From NCBI GenBank assembly GCA_027622195.1, contig JAQBZO010000004.1, forward strand, positions 43,078 to 107,077: DNA of 64,000 nt, read 5' to 3'. This DNA comes from Planctomycetota bacterium (GTDB taxonomy: Bacteria; Planctomycetota; Phycisphaerae; Phycisphaerales; SM1A02). Both the position numbers and the translations under genes were made by a program. Of the stretch, positions 42,441-50,498 are shown piece by piece. Under the pieces are notes generated by a model that saw nothing but the letters and a program-made list of their open reading frames with translations, was not told the origin of the DNA and did no database searches. Position 1 is the stretch's first letter. Each line of letters starts with the position of its first letter.

Positions 42441-44110
42441 AATTCGACGTACACCATGTCGCTCTCTGCAGCGATGGCGGCAGCAGGTCGATTCAGTGCG
42501 CGTCCGAACGACTCAAGTCCAGCCACGGTCGCCATCTCAACGCGAATCGCTTCGACATCGCACGCATGCGAGATTGTGCCTCGGTGCAGCGCATCGAGAT
42601 CAATCGCGATTTGGCTTTCAGTGCGCGCGAAGTGGATGGGATCGATCGCCTTGTCAAACGCCTGCAATCGACCATTGGCGTTCTCGAACGAACCATGCTT
42701 CTCAACCCACGTCGCGCTCGGCAAGACCACCGCAGCGTCGTAGAGGAGTGCACTGGGCAGTGTGTCGATGAGGACAAACGGAATCGCCTTCAGCGCGGTG
42801 CTCCACTCATTCGTTGCCCAAGCGGTTGGGTAATTGCCCGTGACCACCACGGCATGCATCACATCCACCTTCATCGCGGCGAGGAATTGCTCGGCGGTCA
42901 GGACCGGAGAAGTCTTTCGCCCTTGAATGTTGTTGGAGACTGCTTCAGCCACGCGGCGGACTCCGCGCGCATTAGGAGCCTTCTCGGCATAAACCTTGAA
43001 TCCGTTCGGAAAGACCTTGTCCTCGCCTCGGCTCGGAATGGGTCCCACACCGATCAATGCGTTGGGATCCATGGCGAGGATCGCATGCACGAGCAAGAAC
43101 GCATCTTCGCACGACAACATCGGACTCACCAGAAGGCCGAGATGTCCACCGCGCGAGACGGCGCCCGCACACAACTCGTGAGCACTGCGCATCGCGTCAT
43201 GCCACTCGAGTGGCGCATCGTGCTCCCCCTTCGCCTCACGACCACGAATCATCGGGATAAGAAGGCGATTCTCAGCGTGCACGAATTTCCATCCGTAGCG
43301 CACCTCGTCCGTAATCCACCACTGGTTGACTTCGCGATTCGTGCGCGGCTTGAAGCGGTAGACCTGACCTTCATTGTGTTCGACCGAGATGTTGTCGCCG
43401 CTTGCGGTGATACCGTCAATGCTCGGCGTCTTCTTCAGGAACCACACACGCTGCTGAAACAAGAAATCCTTGTCAAGCAATGCGCCCACTGGGCAAAGAT
43501 CAATCACATTGCTTGCGAGTTCGTTGTCGAGTGCCATCCCTGGAAACACATCGATCATCTCCGTTCCACCGCGTCCCTCGACCATCAATTCACCTGTCTG
43601 GGTGACTTCGCGTGTGAACCGAACGCACCGTGTGCACATGATGCAGCGATCGCTGTAAAGAAGGATGTTTGGACCAAGATCTTTCTTCGGGCCCTTGATC
43701 TTCTCTTCTTGGAATCGGCTCTCTCCGCGACCATATTGATACGAATAATCCTGCAGCGAGCACTCTCCCGCTTGGTCGCAGACTGGGCAATCGACAGGAT
43801 GATTGATCAGCAGAAACTCCATCACCTGCTTTTGATTCGCGACCGCCTTGGGACTATCCGTGTACACCACCATTCCATCATTGGCGGGGGTATGACAGGT
43901 CGGCACTAACTTTCCCATCGACTCGAGTGTGCCCGTCTTCTGGTTGGGTTGCCAGACCTCAGCGAGGCAAATGCGGCAATTCCCAGGAACGGAAAGTGAG
44001 GGATGAAAACAATAGTGTGGCACTTCTATCCCATGGTCGAGCGCGACCTGAAGGATGGACTGTCCCTTCTCGAAAGTGCAAGGTTTTCCGTTGAGTGTCA
44101 GATGCGCCAT
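42437..44110 (-). CDS. nuoG: NADH-quinone oxidoreductase subunit G (NuoG), short form
   Basis: A 557-residue iron-sulfur subunit of complex I. In order: an N-terminal 2Fe-2S ferredoxin (VPHYCFHPSLSVPGNCRICLAE, then PTCHTP), the His/Cys motif HPVDCPVCDQAGECSLQD, a CIMCTRCVRFTREV...CPVGAL 4Fe-4S region and a shortened, probably molybdenum-free oxidoreductase-like domain. This length is less than the 700-900 residues of many NuoG proteins. No other nuo gene is in the window, so the subunit is encoded apart from the rest of the complex or serves another NAD-linked enzyme. Confidence 0.85.
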   Translation of the reverse strand: MAHLTLNGKPCTFEKGQSILQVALDHGIEVPHYCFHPSLSVPGNCRICLAEVWQPNQKTGTLESMGKLVPTCHTPANDGMVVYTDSPKAVANQKQVMEFLLINHPVDCPVCDQAGECSLQDYSYQYGRGESRFQEEKIKGPKKDLGPNILLYSDRCIMCTRCVRFTREVTQTGELMVEGRGGTEMIDVFPGMALDNELASNVIDLCPVGALLDKDFLFQQRVWFLKKTPSIDGITASGDNISVEHNEGQVYRFKPRTNREVNQWWITDEVRYGWKFVHAENRLLIPMIRGREAKGEHDAPLEWHDAMRSAHELCAGAVSRGGHLGLLVSPMLSCEDAFLLVHAILAMDPNALIGVGPIPSRGEDKVFPNGFKVYAEKAPNARGVRRVAEAVSNNIQGRKTSPVLTAEQFLAAMKVDVMHAVVVTGNYPTAWATNEWSTALKAIPFVLIDTLPSALLYDAAVVLPSATWVEKHGSFENANGRLQAFDKAIDPIHFARTESQIAIDLDALHRGTISHACDVEAIRVEMATVAGLESFGRALNRPAAAIAAESDMVYVEL

Positions 44111-44137
44111 GGACCTTGGAATATACGGCAGGAGACT

Positions 44138-44773
44138 TCAACGAGCAGGACGGGGTTCCAACTCGATGTCCACCACCGCACCGCGAAGCGTGATGGAGAC
44201 AATCGCCACGGTTCGTCCATCCGCGAGTGGAATGGATTCTGGGATGGAAACCAATGGCATTTCATATCCCACGGCGCGAAGAGTCCAGTGCGGGACTCGG
44301 AGCATTCCAATCCACGCGGTTCCGAGTTCAATTTCCCATCCGTCATCGGAGTGCACGGGTCGAAGTGCGATGGATCCCACCGATGCGCCGAGCGGCGCCG
44401 TAAGGACAATCCACTCGCTCGAGTAGGAGAGCCGCATCCCACTGAGATCTCTGAGCCACGGAAGTTCGTCGGTGTGTGTCCCCCACTCTGGAGCGCGACA
44501 CGCAATCCAAGACTGCGCCTCTTCGAGAGAGACGCGGAGGGTCCATGACGATTCATGGCTCGGACGAATCAGATGCAACTCAGAGGCAATGCGCGTTTCG
44601 AGGAGTCTTCCTGCACGGTGCGCCGCCCCTTCGTACTGCCCATCGCGTCCTGAGGAACAGTCGGGAAGATCGTTGGAGTACCACGCGGGCAGAGTCAGTG
44701 CGCGAACCACCATCCAGACGCCAATGATCGTGAGTGTCATCGCGACGCACAATGCTCCCCATCGAATGCGCAC
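44138..44773 (-). CDS. Single-span membrane protein of unknown function
   Basis: A 211-residue protein starting at GTG two bases after the ketosynthase stop. One membrane helix (about residues 5-25) is followed by a periplasmic domain with a Cys pair region (LPDCSSGRDGQYEGAAHRAG), an ELHLIRPSHESSWTLRVSLEEAQSWI helix and beta strands at the end. I do not recognise the family. The longer frame would run back into the ketosynthase gene. Its position ties it to the KS/CLF-like pair. Confidence 0.65.
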   Translation of the reverse strand: MRIRWGALCVAMTLTIIGVWMVVRALTLPAWYSNDLPDCSSGRDGQYEGAAHRAGRLLETRIASELHLIRPSHESSWTLRVSLEEAQSWIACRAPEWGTHTDELPWLRDLSGMRLSYSSEWIVLTAPLGASVGSIALRPVHSDDGWEIELGTAWIGMLRVPHWTLRAVGYEMPLVSIPESIPLADGRTVAIVSITLRGAVVDIELEPRPAR

Positions 44774-44775
44774 GG

Positions 44776-46095
44776 TTATTTCTCGAACCGACGCACGATC
44801 ACGGTGTCGTTTTGACCGCCGAATCCGAACGAGTTCGAAAGGCACACATCGACGGGCGTCTTGCGTGCGACATTGGGCACATAATCCAAATCCAATTCGG
44901 GATCAGGTCGGTCGTAATTGATCGTGGGCGGCAACATTCCATCACGAATCGCGAGGATGCAGGTGATGAACTCGACGGCTCCAGCAGCGGCGATGAGATG
45001 TCCCATCATTCCCTTGATCGAGCTCATCGGAATGCGCGGCGCTTGCTCACCGAACACACGCTTCACCGCGGTTGTTTCGATCGAATCATTTTCTTTCGTG
45101 CCCGTTCCGTGTGCTGAGATGTAATCGATGGGAGCGCGACCGTCACCACGCAGTGCATGTGGATCAATCTCGGCTTGCGAAAGGGCTTGCGTCATCGCTG
45201 CGGCGGCTCCGCGCCCATCCGGTTGGATATCCGTGATGCGAAACGCATCGGCGCTCGATCCGTATCCAACCACTTCGCCGAGAATGTTGGCTCCACGAGC
45301 GAGCGCGTGGTCGAGTGTCTCGAGGACGATCATGCCTGATCCCTCTCCCATCACAAATCCGTCTCGATCAATCGAGAATGGACGCGATGCCTTCGTCGGG
45401 TCTCCCTTGAAAGTACTGAGAGCCGTCAGCCGATTGAATCCTGTGACACCCAGCGGATGAATCATCGTGTGCGTGCCGCCCGCCATCATGACATCGGTAT
45501 CGCCTCGTCGCAGAATGCTGAAGGCCTCACCAAGTGCTTGGGTACTCGCTGCGCAGGCGGTCAAACAGTTTGAGGATGGTCCCTTGATGCCGAGCTCGTG
45601 GGCGATATGCGCAAGTGGCATATTCGGCTCTTGTTCAACTTCGCACTTCGCAGACAGTTTCTGCAGCGCCGCTTGGATCCATCGGCGTCCATCGCATCGC
45701 TGCGAAGAGGTGTCCCACGACGAGATGTTCGTCTCGAAAAAGTGAGCAGAGTCGAGGACTCCTTCGCCTGCGCCCAGATAAAGACCAACACGACGCATGT
45801 TGCGAGGAGGTGACTTGTCAAAACCAGCGCAGCGCCAAGCTTGCACTGCCGCACCCAAGGCGTATGCGCTGTTCAGTCCTGCGTTCGCATGGGCTGATGG
45901 ATTCGCCACAAAGTGATCCACGTTGTAGTTTCGAACCTCTGCAGCAAAAGTCGTCGGAAAGGTCGAAGCGTCGAACCGAGTAATCGGTGCCATGCCCGAC
46001 GCACTCGCGAGCAGTTGATTCCACACCTCATCGATACCCGTCCCAAGAGGGGTGACCCAACCGATACCAGTCACCACAATGCGCGGTGCACTCAT
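44776..46095 (-). CDS. fabF: Beta-ketoacyl-ACP synthase (FabF-like, catalytically complete)
   Basis: A 439-residue condensing enzyme that extends acyl chains on an acyl carrier protein. The Cys-His-His triad is intact: C181 (LTACAASTQ), H329 (SAHGTGT) and H366 (KGMMGHLIAAAG), with the supporting K361. Length is slightly above FabF. It follows a catalytically dead homologue with a 4-base overlap, the arrangement of KS-alpha/CLF pairs in type II polyketide, aryl polyene and ladderane-type systems. It may therefore serve a dedicated pathway rather than housekeeping fatty acid synthesis. No ACP gene is nearby. Confidence 0.88.
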   Translation of the reverse strand: MSAPRIVVTGIGWVTPLGTGIDEVWNQLLASASGMAPITRFDASTFPTTFAAEVRNYNVDHFVANPSAHANAGLNSAYALGAAVQAWRCAGFDKSPPRNMRRVGLYLGAGEGVLDSAHFFETNISSWDTSSQRCDGRRWIQAALQKLSAKCEVEQEPNMPLAHIAHELGIKGPSSNCLTACAASTQALGEAFSILRRGDTDVMMAGGTHTMIHPLGVTGFNRLTALSTFKGDPTKASRPFSIDRDGFVMGEGSGMIVLETLDHALARGANILGEVVGYGSSADAFRITDIQPDGRGAAAAMTQALSQAEIDPHALRGDGRAPIDYISAHGTGTKENDSIETTAVKRVFGEQAPRIPMSSIKGMMGHLIAAAGAVEFITCILAIRDGMLPPTINYDRPDPELDLDYVPNVARKTPVDVCLSNSFGFGGQNDTVIVRRFEK

Positions 46096-47450
46096 GATGC
46101 TCTCCCGAAAATGAGTGACACCACTTGACCACCGAGTCCAGGAGTGACGACCATCACATGATTCAGCGTGGCGCGTTGTGATTCACAAGCTTGCGCGCAC
46201 AGTCCAGGCGTGGACGACGCATTGATTCGAGCGGGAATCATCTGCATCTCGAGACATTTCACGGCCACCGCCGCTTGAAGGGCTCCAGCTCCTGCTCCGC
46301 ACACGCCAATCGACGGCACCATGGTCACAAGAGGAATCGAAGCCGCCCGACTTCCAAAAACAGCGCGAATGGCCTCAGATTCAGCACGATCGGTCGCACG
46401 CATTCCCATTCCAAGTGGGACGATCGCGTCAATCTGCGACGCATCCAAGTGAGCATCCTCGAGCGATGCCTGCATCACCGCGGCGACATCTTCCGCTGCC
46501 TCCGAGAGGTCGAGTCCGAGCGTGTCGGCGCATGCACATTGACCCGCCGAGTAGCCGACCAATCGTGCTCGAATCGTCGCGCCGCGTTGTGTCGCGGTGT
46601 CGACCCCTTCCAGAACGAGGAGTCCGCCTCCTTCGCCGAGAACGGAACCTGTTGCTTGTTCATCGAATGGTTTGACCGCGCGGGGACCATCATCGGTCGT
46701 TGCAATCGCAGCGAGTCGTCCCGCAAACTGTTGCCGAATGAGTCCAAGCATATTGATCTTGCTCTCAGCGCCGCCGGCGAGACAAGCGTCGGCATGACCG
46801 CGCTCAATGGCGCGCATCGACTCTCCCATACTCAGTCCACTACTCGCTTCGGCGCAGGTAATCGTGTTCGATGGACCCTGACAATCATGGATGATCGTCA
46901 CATGGCACGCGAGCATGTTCGGCAAATACTTGAGCAACCAAAGTGGCGTCAAGTTTTGCATTCCGATGGATCCCCACGCTTTGAAATCAAATGATCCATC
47001 GGCCGTTGCACTCGTGGTGAGTGCGGCGGTGAGTTCGTTCACCTCGCAGGCGACCAACCCCGCGCCGATGTGACATCCCATTCGCGAGGGAGCGATCGTT
47101 ACCTGTGATCCTTCCGTTTCAACGGTTCCGCGGGTGGACAGTCCCGCACTTCGCACGGCGCTGTCGGCGGCCGATACAGCGAGGACAATGTCGCGCGCCA
47201 TCACCTTGGTCGCCTTGCGGTAATGCTTCGGCACAATCTGTCGAACATCGAGGTCGTTGGGCGTCTCAACCCCTTGCGAGCTCTCGAAACCCGATGCGTC
47301 AAACGCTCGAATAGGCCCAACACATGACTTTCCAGCGCAGAGTCCTTCCCAGAGAAGATCAATGCCGCGACCGAAGCCGCAGACCGTTCCCACCCCTGTG
47401 ACCACTACTGACCTTCGCTCTCGTGGCATATGAAGGGTGGAATCTACCAC
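46092..47450 (-). CDS. Ketosynthase-like protein without catalytic residues (chain-length-factor-like)
   Basis: A 452-residue thiolase-fold protein homologous to the next gene along its whole length. The catalytic triad is lost: the nucleophile position lies in TCAEASSG, where Glu201 or Ala200 replaces Cys depending on the loop alignment; the first His is L346 (VPLGMGM) and the second is V383 (PSIGVCGAGAG). Such dead subunits act as chain-length factors by pairing with an active ketosynthase. The stop overlaps the fabF-like ATG by four bases, which supports a heterodimer. It starts six bases after the DAHP synthase gene. Confidence 0.82.
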   Translation of the reverse strand: MVDSTLHMPRERRSVVVTGVGTVCGFGRGIDLLWEGLCAGKSCVGPIRAFDASGFESSQGVETPNDLDVRQIVPKHYRKATKVMARDIVLAVSAADSAVRSAGLSTRGTVETEGSQVTIAPSRMGCHIGAGLVACEVNELTAALTTSATADGSFDFKAWGSIGMQNLTPLWLLKYLPNMLACHVTIIHDCQGPSNTITCAEASSGLSMGESMRAIERGHADACLAGGAESKINMLGLIRQQFAGRLAAIATTDDGPRAVKPFDEQATGSVLGEGGGLLVLEGVDTATQRGATIRARLVGYSAGQCACADTLGLDLSEAAEDVAAVMQASLEDAHLDASQIDAIVPLGMGMRATDRAESEAIRAVFGSRAASIPLVTMVPSIGVCGAGAGALQAAVAVKCLEMQMIPARINASSTPGLCAQACESQRATLNHVMVVTPGLGGQVVSLIFGRAS

Positions 47451-47456
47451 CGTGCA

Positions 47457-48875
47457 TCAGCCGCCGCTTGTTCGACGAAGGTGTCTCGCCATCCGCATGG
47501 CGAGTTCTAATGATTGATCGTAATTGAGGCGCGGATCCAGATTCGAGCGATAGGCACGACCGAGGTCGTTCGCCGTGATTCCGCTTGCCCCGCCGATGCA
47601 CTCGGTCACGTTTTCTCCAGTGAACTCGAGGTGGACGCCACCCAAAGGAACACCCGCTTTCGCGTGAATCGACAACGCTTGTTCGATTTCGCTGACGATG
47701 TCTTCAAAGGAGCGAGTCTTCACCGCGACTTGTCCCCCTTGTCCATCGGGAGCTTGGACCGTTCCAGTATTGCCGTGCATTGGATCAGAGAGCCACACGA
47801 CGGGATCTCCAGTCCCTTGAACTGCCGAGAGCAATTTCGGCAACACTTCGGCGATGCGCGCGCATCCAATGCGGTGGATCAGCACAATTTTGCCTGGCTC
47901 TTTGGCGGGATTGAGTGCGCGAACGAGTGCCACCAATCGCTGCGGCGTCATCTGTGCATCGATCTTGATGCCGACTGGATTGCAAATGCCACGCAAGTAT
48001 TCGATGTGCGCTTCTCCGAGCACCGAAGTGCGCACCCCCACCCACGGCATATGCGTAGAGAGGTTGTACCAACCAGCACGTCGGGGCACGGTACGTGTCA
48101 TGGCTTGTTCCAGTTGCAAAAGCAAGCACTCGTGACTCGTCCAGATATCCACCTTCGCGAGTTCCGTGAGCGGATGTCCAGCGAAGACTTCAATGAAGCG
48201 AACTCCATCGACAATGGTCTTGACGATGCGTCGATAGTCCTCGGCGAACTCACTGTGCTGCACGAACGAGAGGTCCCAGTTCTCAGCGTGGTGCAAATCG
48301 GCGAATCCACCCACGGCGAGCGCGCGAATGAAGTTGAGCGTCAGCGCCGCGCGTTCGTGTCCACGCACCAACAGTTCAGGATCGGGAGTGCGATCGGCTG
48401 CTGTAAATCCAGGGCGATTCACATTGTCACCACGGTACGTCGGAAGGGTCACGTCGCCGCGCGTCTCGGTGTCGCTGCTTCGGGGCTTCGCATATTGACC
48501 TGCCACTCGTCCAATGCGCACGACAGGACGATCTGATCCGTGCAACAGGAGCAAACTCATCTTGAGCAGGACCTTCAACATGTCCGCGATGTGCTCAGGA
48601 TGGCACTCCGAAAAACTCTCTGCGCAATCGCCTCCTTGCAGCACGAATGCTCGACCTTGTCCAGCGAGGGCGAGTCGTTCCTTGAGAGACTCAATCTCCC
48701 AACTCGTGACCAACGGAGGCATCGATGCGATGGTTTCAAGGGTGCGTGCCAGAGCAGCCTCATTGGGCCACGGCGGTTGCTGTCTCGCTGGCAAGCGAGT
48801 CCACGAGGATGGAGTCCATCCCTCTCCGGTGAGATGGTCGACCGAGGCTGTGTGAGAAGTATCCATGTTGTTCAT
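47457..48875 (-). CDS. 3-deoxy-7-phosphoheptulonate (DAHP) synthase, class II
   Basis: A 472-residue plant-like class II enzyme that condenses phosphoenolpyruvate with erythrose-4-phosphate, the first step of the shikimate pathway. Motifs are LQGGDCAESF, RIGRVAGQYAKPRS, the YRGDNVNR segment, a Cys/His metal-site region (SHECLLL), LSTHMPWVG, NPVGIKID and SDPMHGNT, and EFTGENVTECIGG. The frame continues upstream through the tRNA-Leu gene, so that part is rejected. The ATG at 48875 is ten bases from the tRNA end. It starts the long minus-strand gene run. Confidence 0.92.
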   Translation of the reverse strand: MNNMDTSHTASVDHLTGEGWTPSSWTRLPARQQPPWPNEAALARTLETIASMPPLVTSWEIESLKERLALAGQGRAFVLQGGDCAESFSECHPEHIADMLKVLLKMSLLLLHGSDRPVVRIGRVAGQYAKPRSSDTETRGDVTLPTYRGDNVNRPGFTAADRTPDPELLVRGHERAALTLNFIRALAVGGFADLHHAENWDLSFVQHSEFAEDYRRIVKTIVDGVRFIEVFAGHPLTELAKVDIWTSHECLLLQLEQAMTRTVPRRAGWYNLSTHMPWVGVRTSVLGEAHIEYLRGICNPVGIKIDAQMTPQRLVALVRALNPAKEPGKIVLIHRIGCARIAEVLPKLLSAVQGTGDPVVWLSDPMHGNTGTVQAPDGQGGQVAVKTRSFEDIVSEIEQALSIHAKAGVPLGGVHLEFTGENVTECIGGASGITANDLGRAYRSNLDPRLNYDQSLELAMRMARHLRRTSGG

Positions 48876-48884
48876 CGAACCGAG

Positions 48885-48968
48885 TGCGGGCGACAGGAAT
48901 TGAACCTGCACGGGTTTTATCCCACGGGAACCTAAATCCCGCGCGTCTGCCAATTTCGCCACGCCCGC
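48885..48968 (-). tRNA. tRNA-Leu (anticodon UAG)
   Basis: An 84-base tRNA with acceptor GCGGGCG/CGCCCGC, discriminator A, a leucine-type long variable arm, a TTCAATTC T loop and anticodon loop TTTAGGT, giving anticodon TAG for CUN codons. CCA is not encoded. It lies ten bases before the DAHP synthase start on the same strand, so processing of a joint transcript is possible. Confidence 0.95.
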
Positions 48969-49042
48969 AATACCTCGATCATGTTACCGATGCTTCGCGA
49001 GCCGATGGATCGAGTGGCATCGCCTACGATGGCAGCGCGCCA

Positions 49043-49615
49043 ATGGCTGAATATCGATTACGACCATTTGCTTTCTTGGCTCACATCGCACAGAGCATTG
49101 GGCCTTTTCTCGCTCGTGTCGTGCTCTGCATCATGTTTGTTCCCATTGGATGGAATGCGCTCGCTGGAGCACGCACATTCACATTCGATGAATGCTGCGT
49201 TCTGCAACAAGACCTTGACCTCAAGTTGGATCTCTCTGAAGATGGGACCGGACAGGCGCACAGTTACTATTCGATCGCGCTCATTTTGCACTCGCGTGGA
49301 GTGCCGCAAGCGGTCCCCGTTGCGCGCGTGATCGCCGCCACTGAATTCATTGGCGGAGCGCTCATTTTCTTCGGATTTCTCTCGAGGGTGACCGCGTTCG
49401 CATTCCTCATCGTCCTCGGAATGCTCTATTTGCCCACGGATGTTTCTCCTGAGGCGCTTCGAATCCTCTCCGAGGCAACCGCTCCCGAACGATTGCTCGC
49501 GCTCGTCCACCTGAGCGGCGCCGTCCTCTCTCTGGGCATTTTGGCTCGTGGTCCTGGACTCATCAGTGCGGATGCAATCGTCTTCGGAGTGGGCGAAGAC
49601 GAAGGTCCGGACTAG
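49043..49615 (+). CDS. DoxX-family membrane protein
   Basis: A 190-residue protein with four membrane helices, with DoxX-like features (LARVVLCIMFVPIGWNAL, AATEFIGGALIFFGFLSRV, FLIVLGMLYL). DoxX-type proteins are linked to quinone or thiol redox systems; the role here is unknown. A hydrophilic loop of about 50 residues, longer than usual, separates helices one and two. The frame is open further upstream, but that part is antisense to tRNA-Leu. Its end lies 16 bases before the converging UvrB/C-motif gene. Confidence 0.75.
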   Translation: MAEYRLRPFAFLAHIAQSIGPFLARVVLCIMFVPIGWNALAGARTFTFDECCVLQQDLDLKLDLSEDGTGQAHSYYSIALILHSRGVPQAVPVARVIAATEFIGGALIFFGFLSRVTAFAFLIVLGMLYLPTDVSPEALRILSEATAPERLLALVHLSGAVLSLGILARGPGLISADAIVFGVGEDEGPD

Positions 49616-49631
49616 CTCGATCGATTGCGCC

Positions 49632-50366
49632 TCACTGAGGCGGCATCAGGTCAGTCATCTGACGCAGTTCATTGCGCAGGATGGCAGCGAGTTCGTAATT
49701 CTCGGATGAGACCGCGCGCCTGAGTCTCTCTTCCAGTTCTGCACGCTGCGATGAGGGAAGTTTTGGAACGAGAAGATCACGCATCGACCGCAAGATCGCG
49801 GCTTCGGGAGATCCATCAAATCGCTGCACGATTCCAAGATTGGCGAAGGCCTCACGCAGTTCGTGAATCCCTTGGTCGAGTGCGATGAGCGCGCCTCGTC
49901 CATCGTTGGAACGCATCGCCGCGGACGCCGTGCTTCGACTTCGCATCAAGACCAGCGGAATGCGCATCTGCTCAAAGAGGACTCGATCTTGTGGACGAGA
50001 GGCGCGCGTGCGAATGAACTCGACCACTTCCAGATTGCGCGCGCAGTCATGAGCCGCAAGGGCAGGCTGCCCAACGGCGGAGTAGGCGGCGGCGCGCTGT
50101 TGATACAGGATGCACTCCATCCGAAGCGCCTCGATCGCGTCGGGGGTGATGGGATCCTCACTCTCGAACGACCGTGCCTGAGCAAAAAGGCTCTCGAACC
50201 CACCTGGATGGGTCCCATCGGGTCGTCCCTTAGTCTCCATTTGAAGAATTCCCAGTTCGACCCGCACTTGGAGGACCCGCCGCCCGTCCGGCAGCTGAAC
50301 CATCCTCGCCTTGGGAAGCGCAGGGTCCCATGGCCATTCGCGGAGGACTCCCGTCAAATCTTGCAT
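49632..50366 (-). CDS. UvrB/UvrC-motif protein of unknown function
   Basis: A 244-residue soluble protein. The start contains a beta-rich part (MVQLPDGRRVLQVRVELGILQM) and the centre is helical (ALRMECILYQQRAAAYSAVGQPALAAHD). The C-terminal 35 residues are a UVR motif (ELEERLRRAVSSENYELAAILRNEL), the helical hairpin used in UvrB-UvrC and McsA-ClpC contacts. Its partner is unknown. Three start choices exist; 50366 is chosen because a TACAAT box lies six bases upstream (50369 would leave only three). Confidence 0.75.
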   Translation of the reverse strand: MQDLTGVLREWPWDPALPKARMVQLPDGRRVLQVRVELGILQMETKGRPDGTHPGGFESLFAQARSFESEDPITPDAIEALRMECILYQQRAAAYSAVGQPALAAHDCARNLEVVEFIRTRASRPQDRVLFEQMRIPLVLMRSRSTASAAMRSNDGRGALIALDQGIHELREAFANLGIVQRFDGSPEAAILRSMRDLLVPKLPSSQRAELEERLRRAVSSENYELAAILRNELRQMTDLMPPQ

Positions 50367-50372
50367 CATTTC

Positions 50373-50378
50373 ATTGTA
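50373..50378 (-). promoter_or_regulatory. -10-like TACAAT box of the UvrB/C-motif gene
   Basis: Minus-strand TACAAT, five of six matches to TATAAT, lies six bases before ATG 50366 and three before ATG 50369. There is no room for a leader. Leaderless promoter inferred. Confidence 0.45.
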
Positions 50379-50458
50379 TCCCAACTTATGTCTTCATCCA
50401 ATCGTTATGCTTAGTAGCTTAGAGTCGGTGATTGTGCCGTGGAGTGGCGCCCGACAGG

Positions 50459-50487
50459 TTGACCGAGTTCAGTTGTATTTGTTAGGT
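50459..50487 (+). promoter_or_regulatory. Predicted promoter of the sigma factor gene
   Basis: TTGACC and TTAGGT separated by 17 bases, 11 bases before ATG 50499. The -35 is good and the -10 is weak. AGAGG directly abuts the ATG and is too close to act as a normal ribosome site. Confidence 0.4.
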
Positions 50488-50498
50488 CACTGCAGAGG

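Noticed and set aside
48876..48962. In-frame extension of DAHP synthase (MAKLADARDLGS...)
   Set aside because: It is the sense translation of tRNA-Leu and cannot be protein coding.
48884..49042. In-frame upstream extension of the DoxX-like protein
   Set aside because: The extra codons are the antisense of tRNA-Leu; translations of this kind (MRATGIEPAR...) are a well-known annotation artefact.
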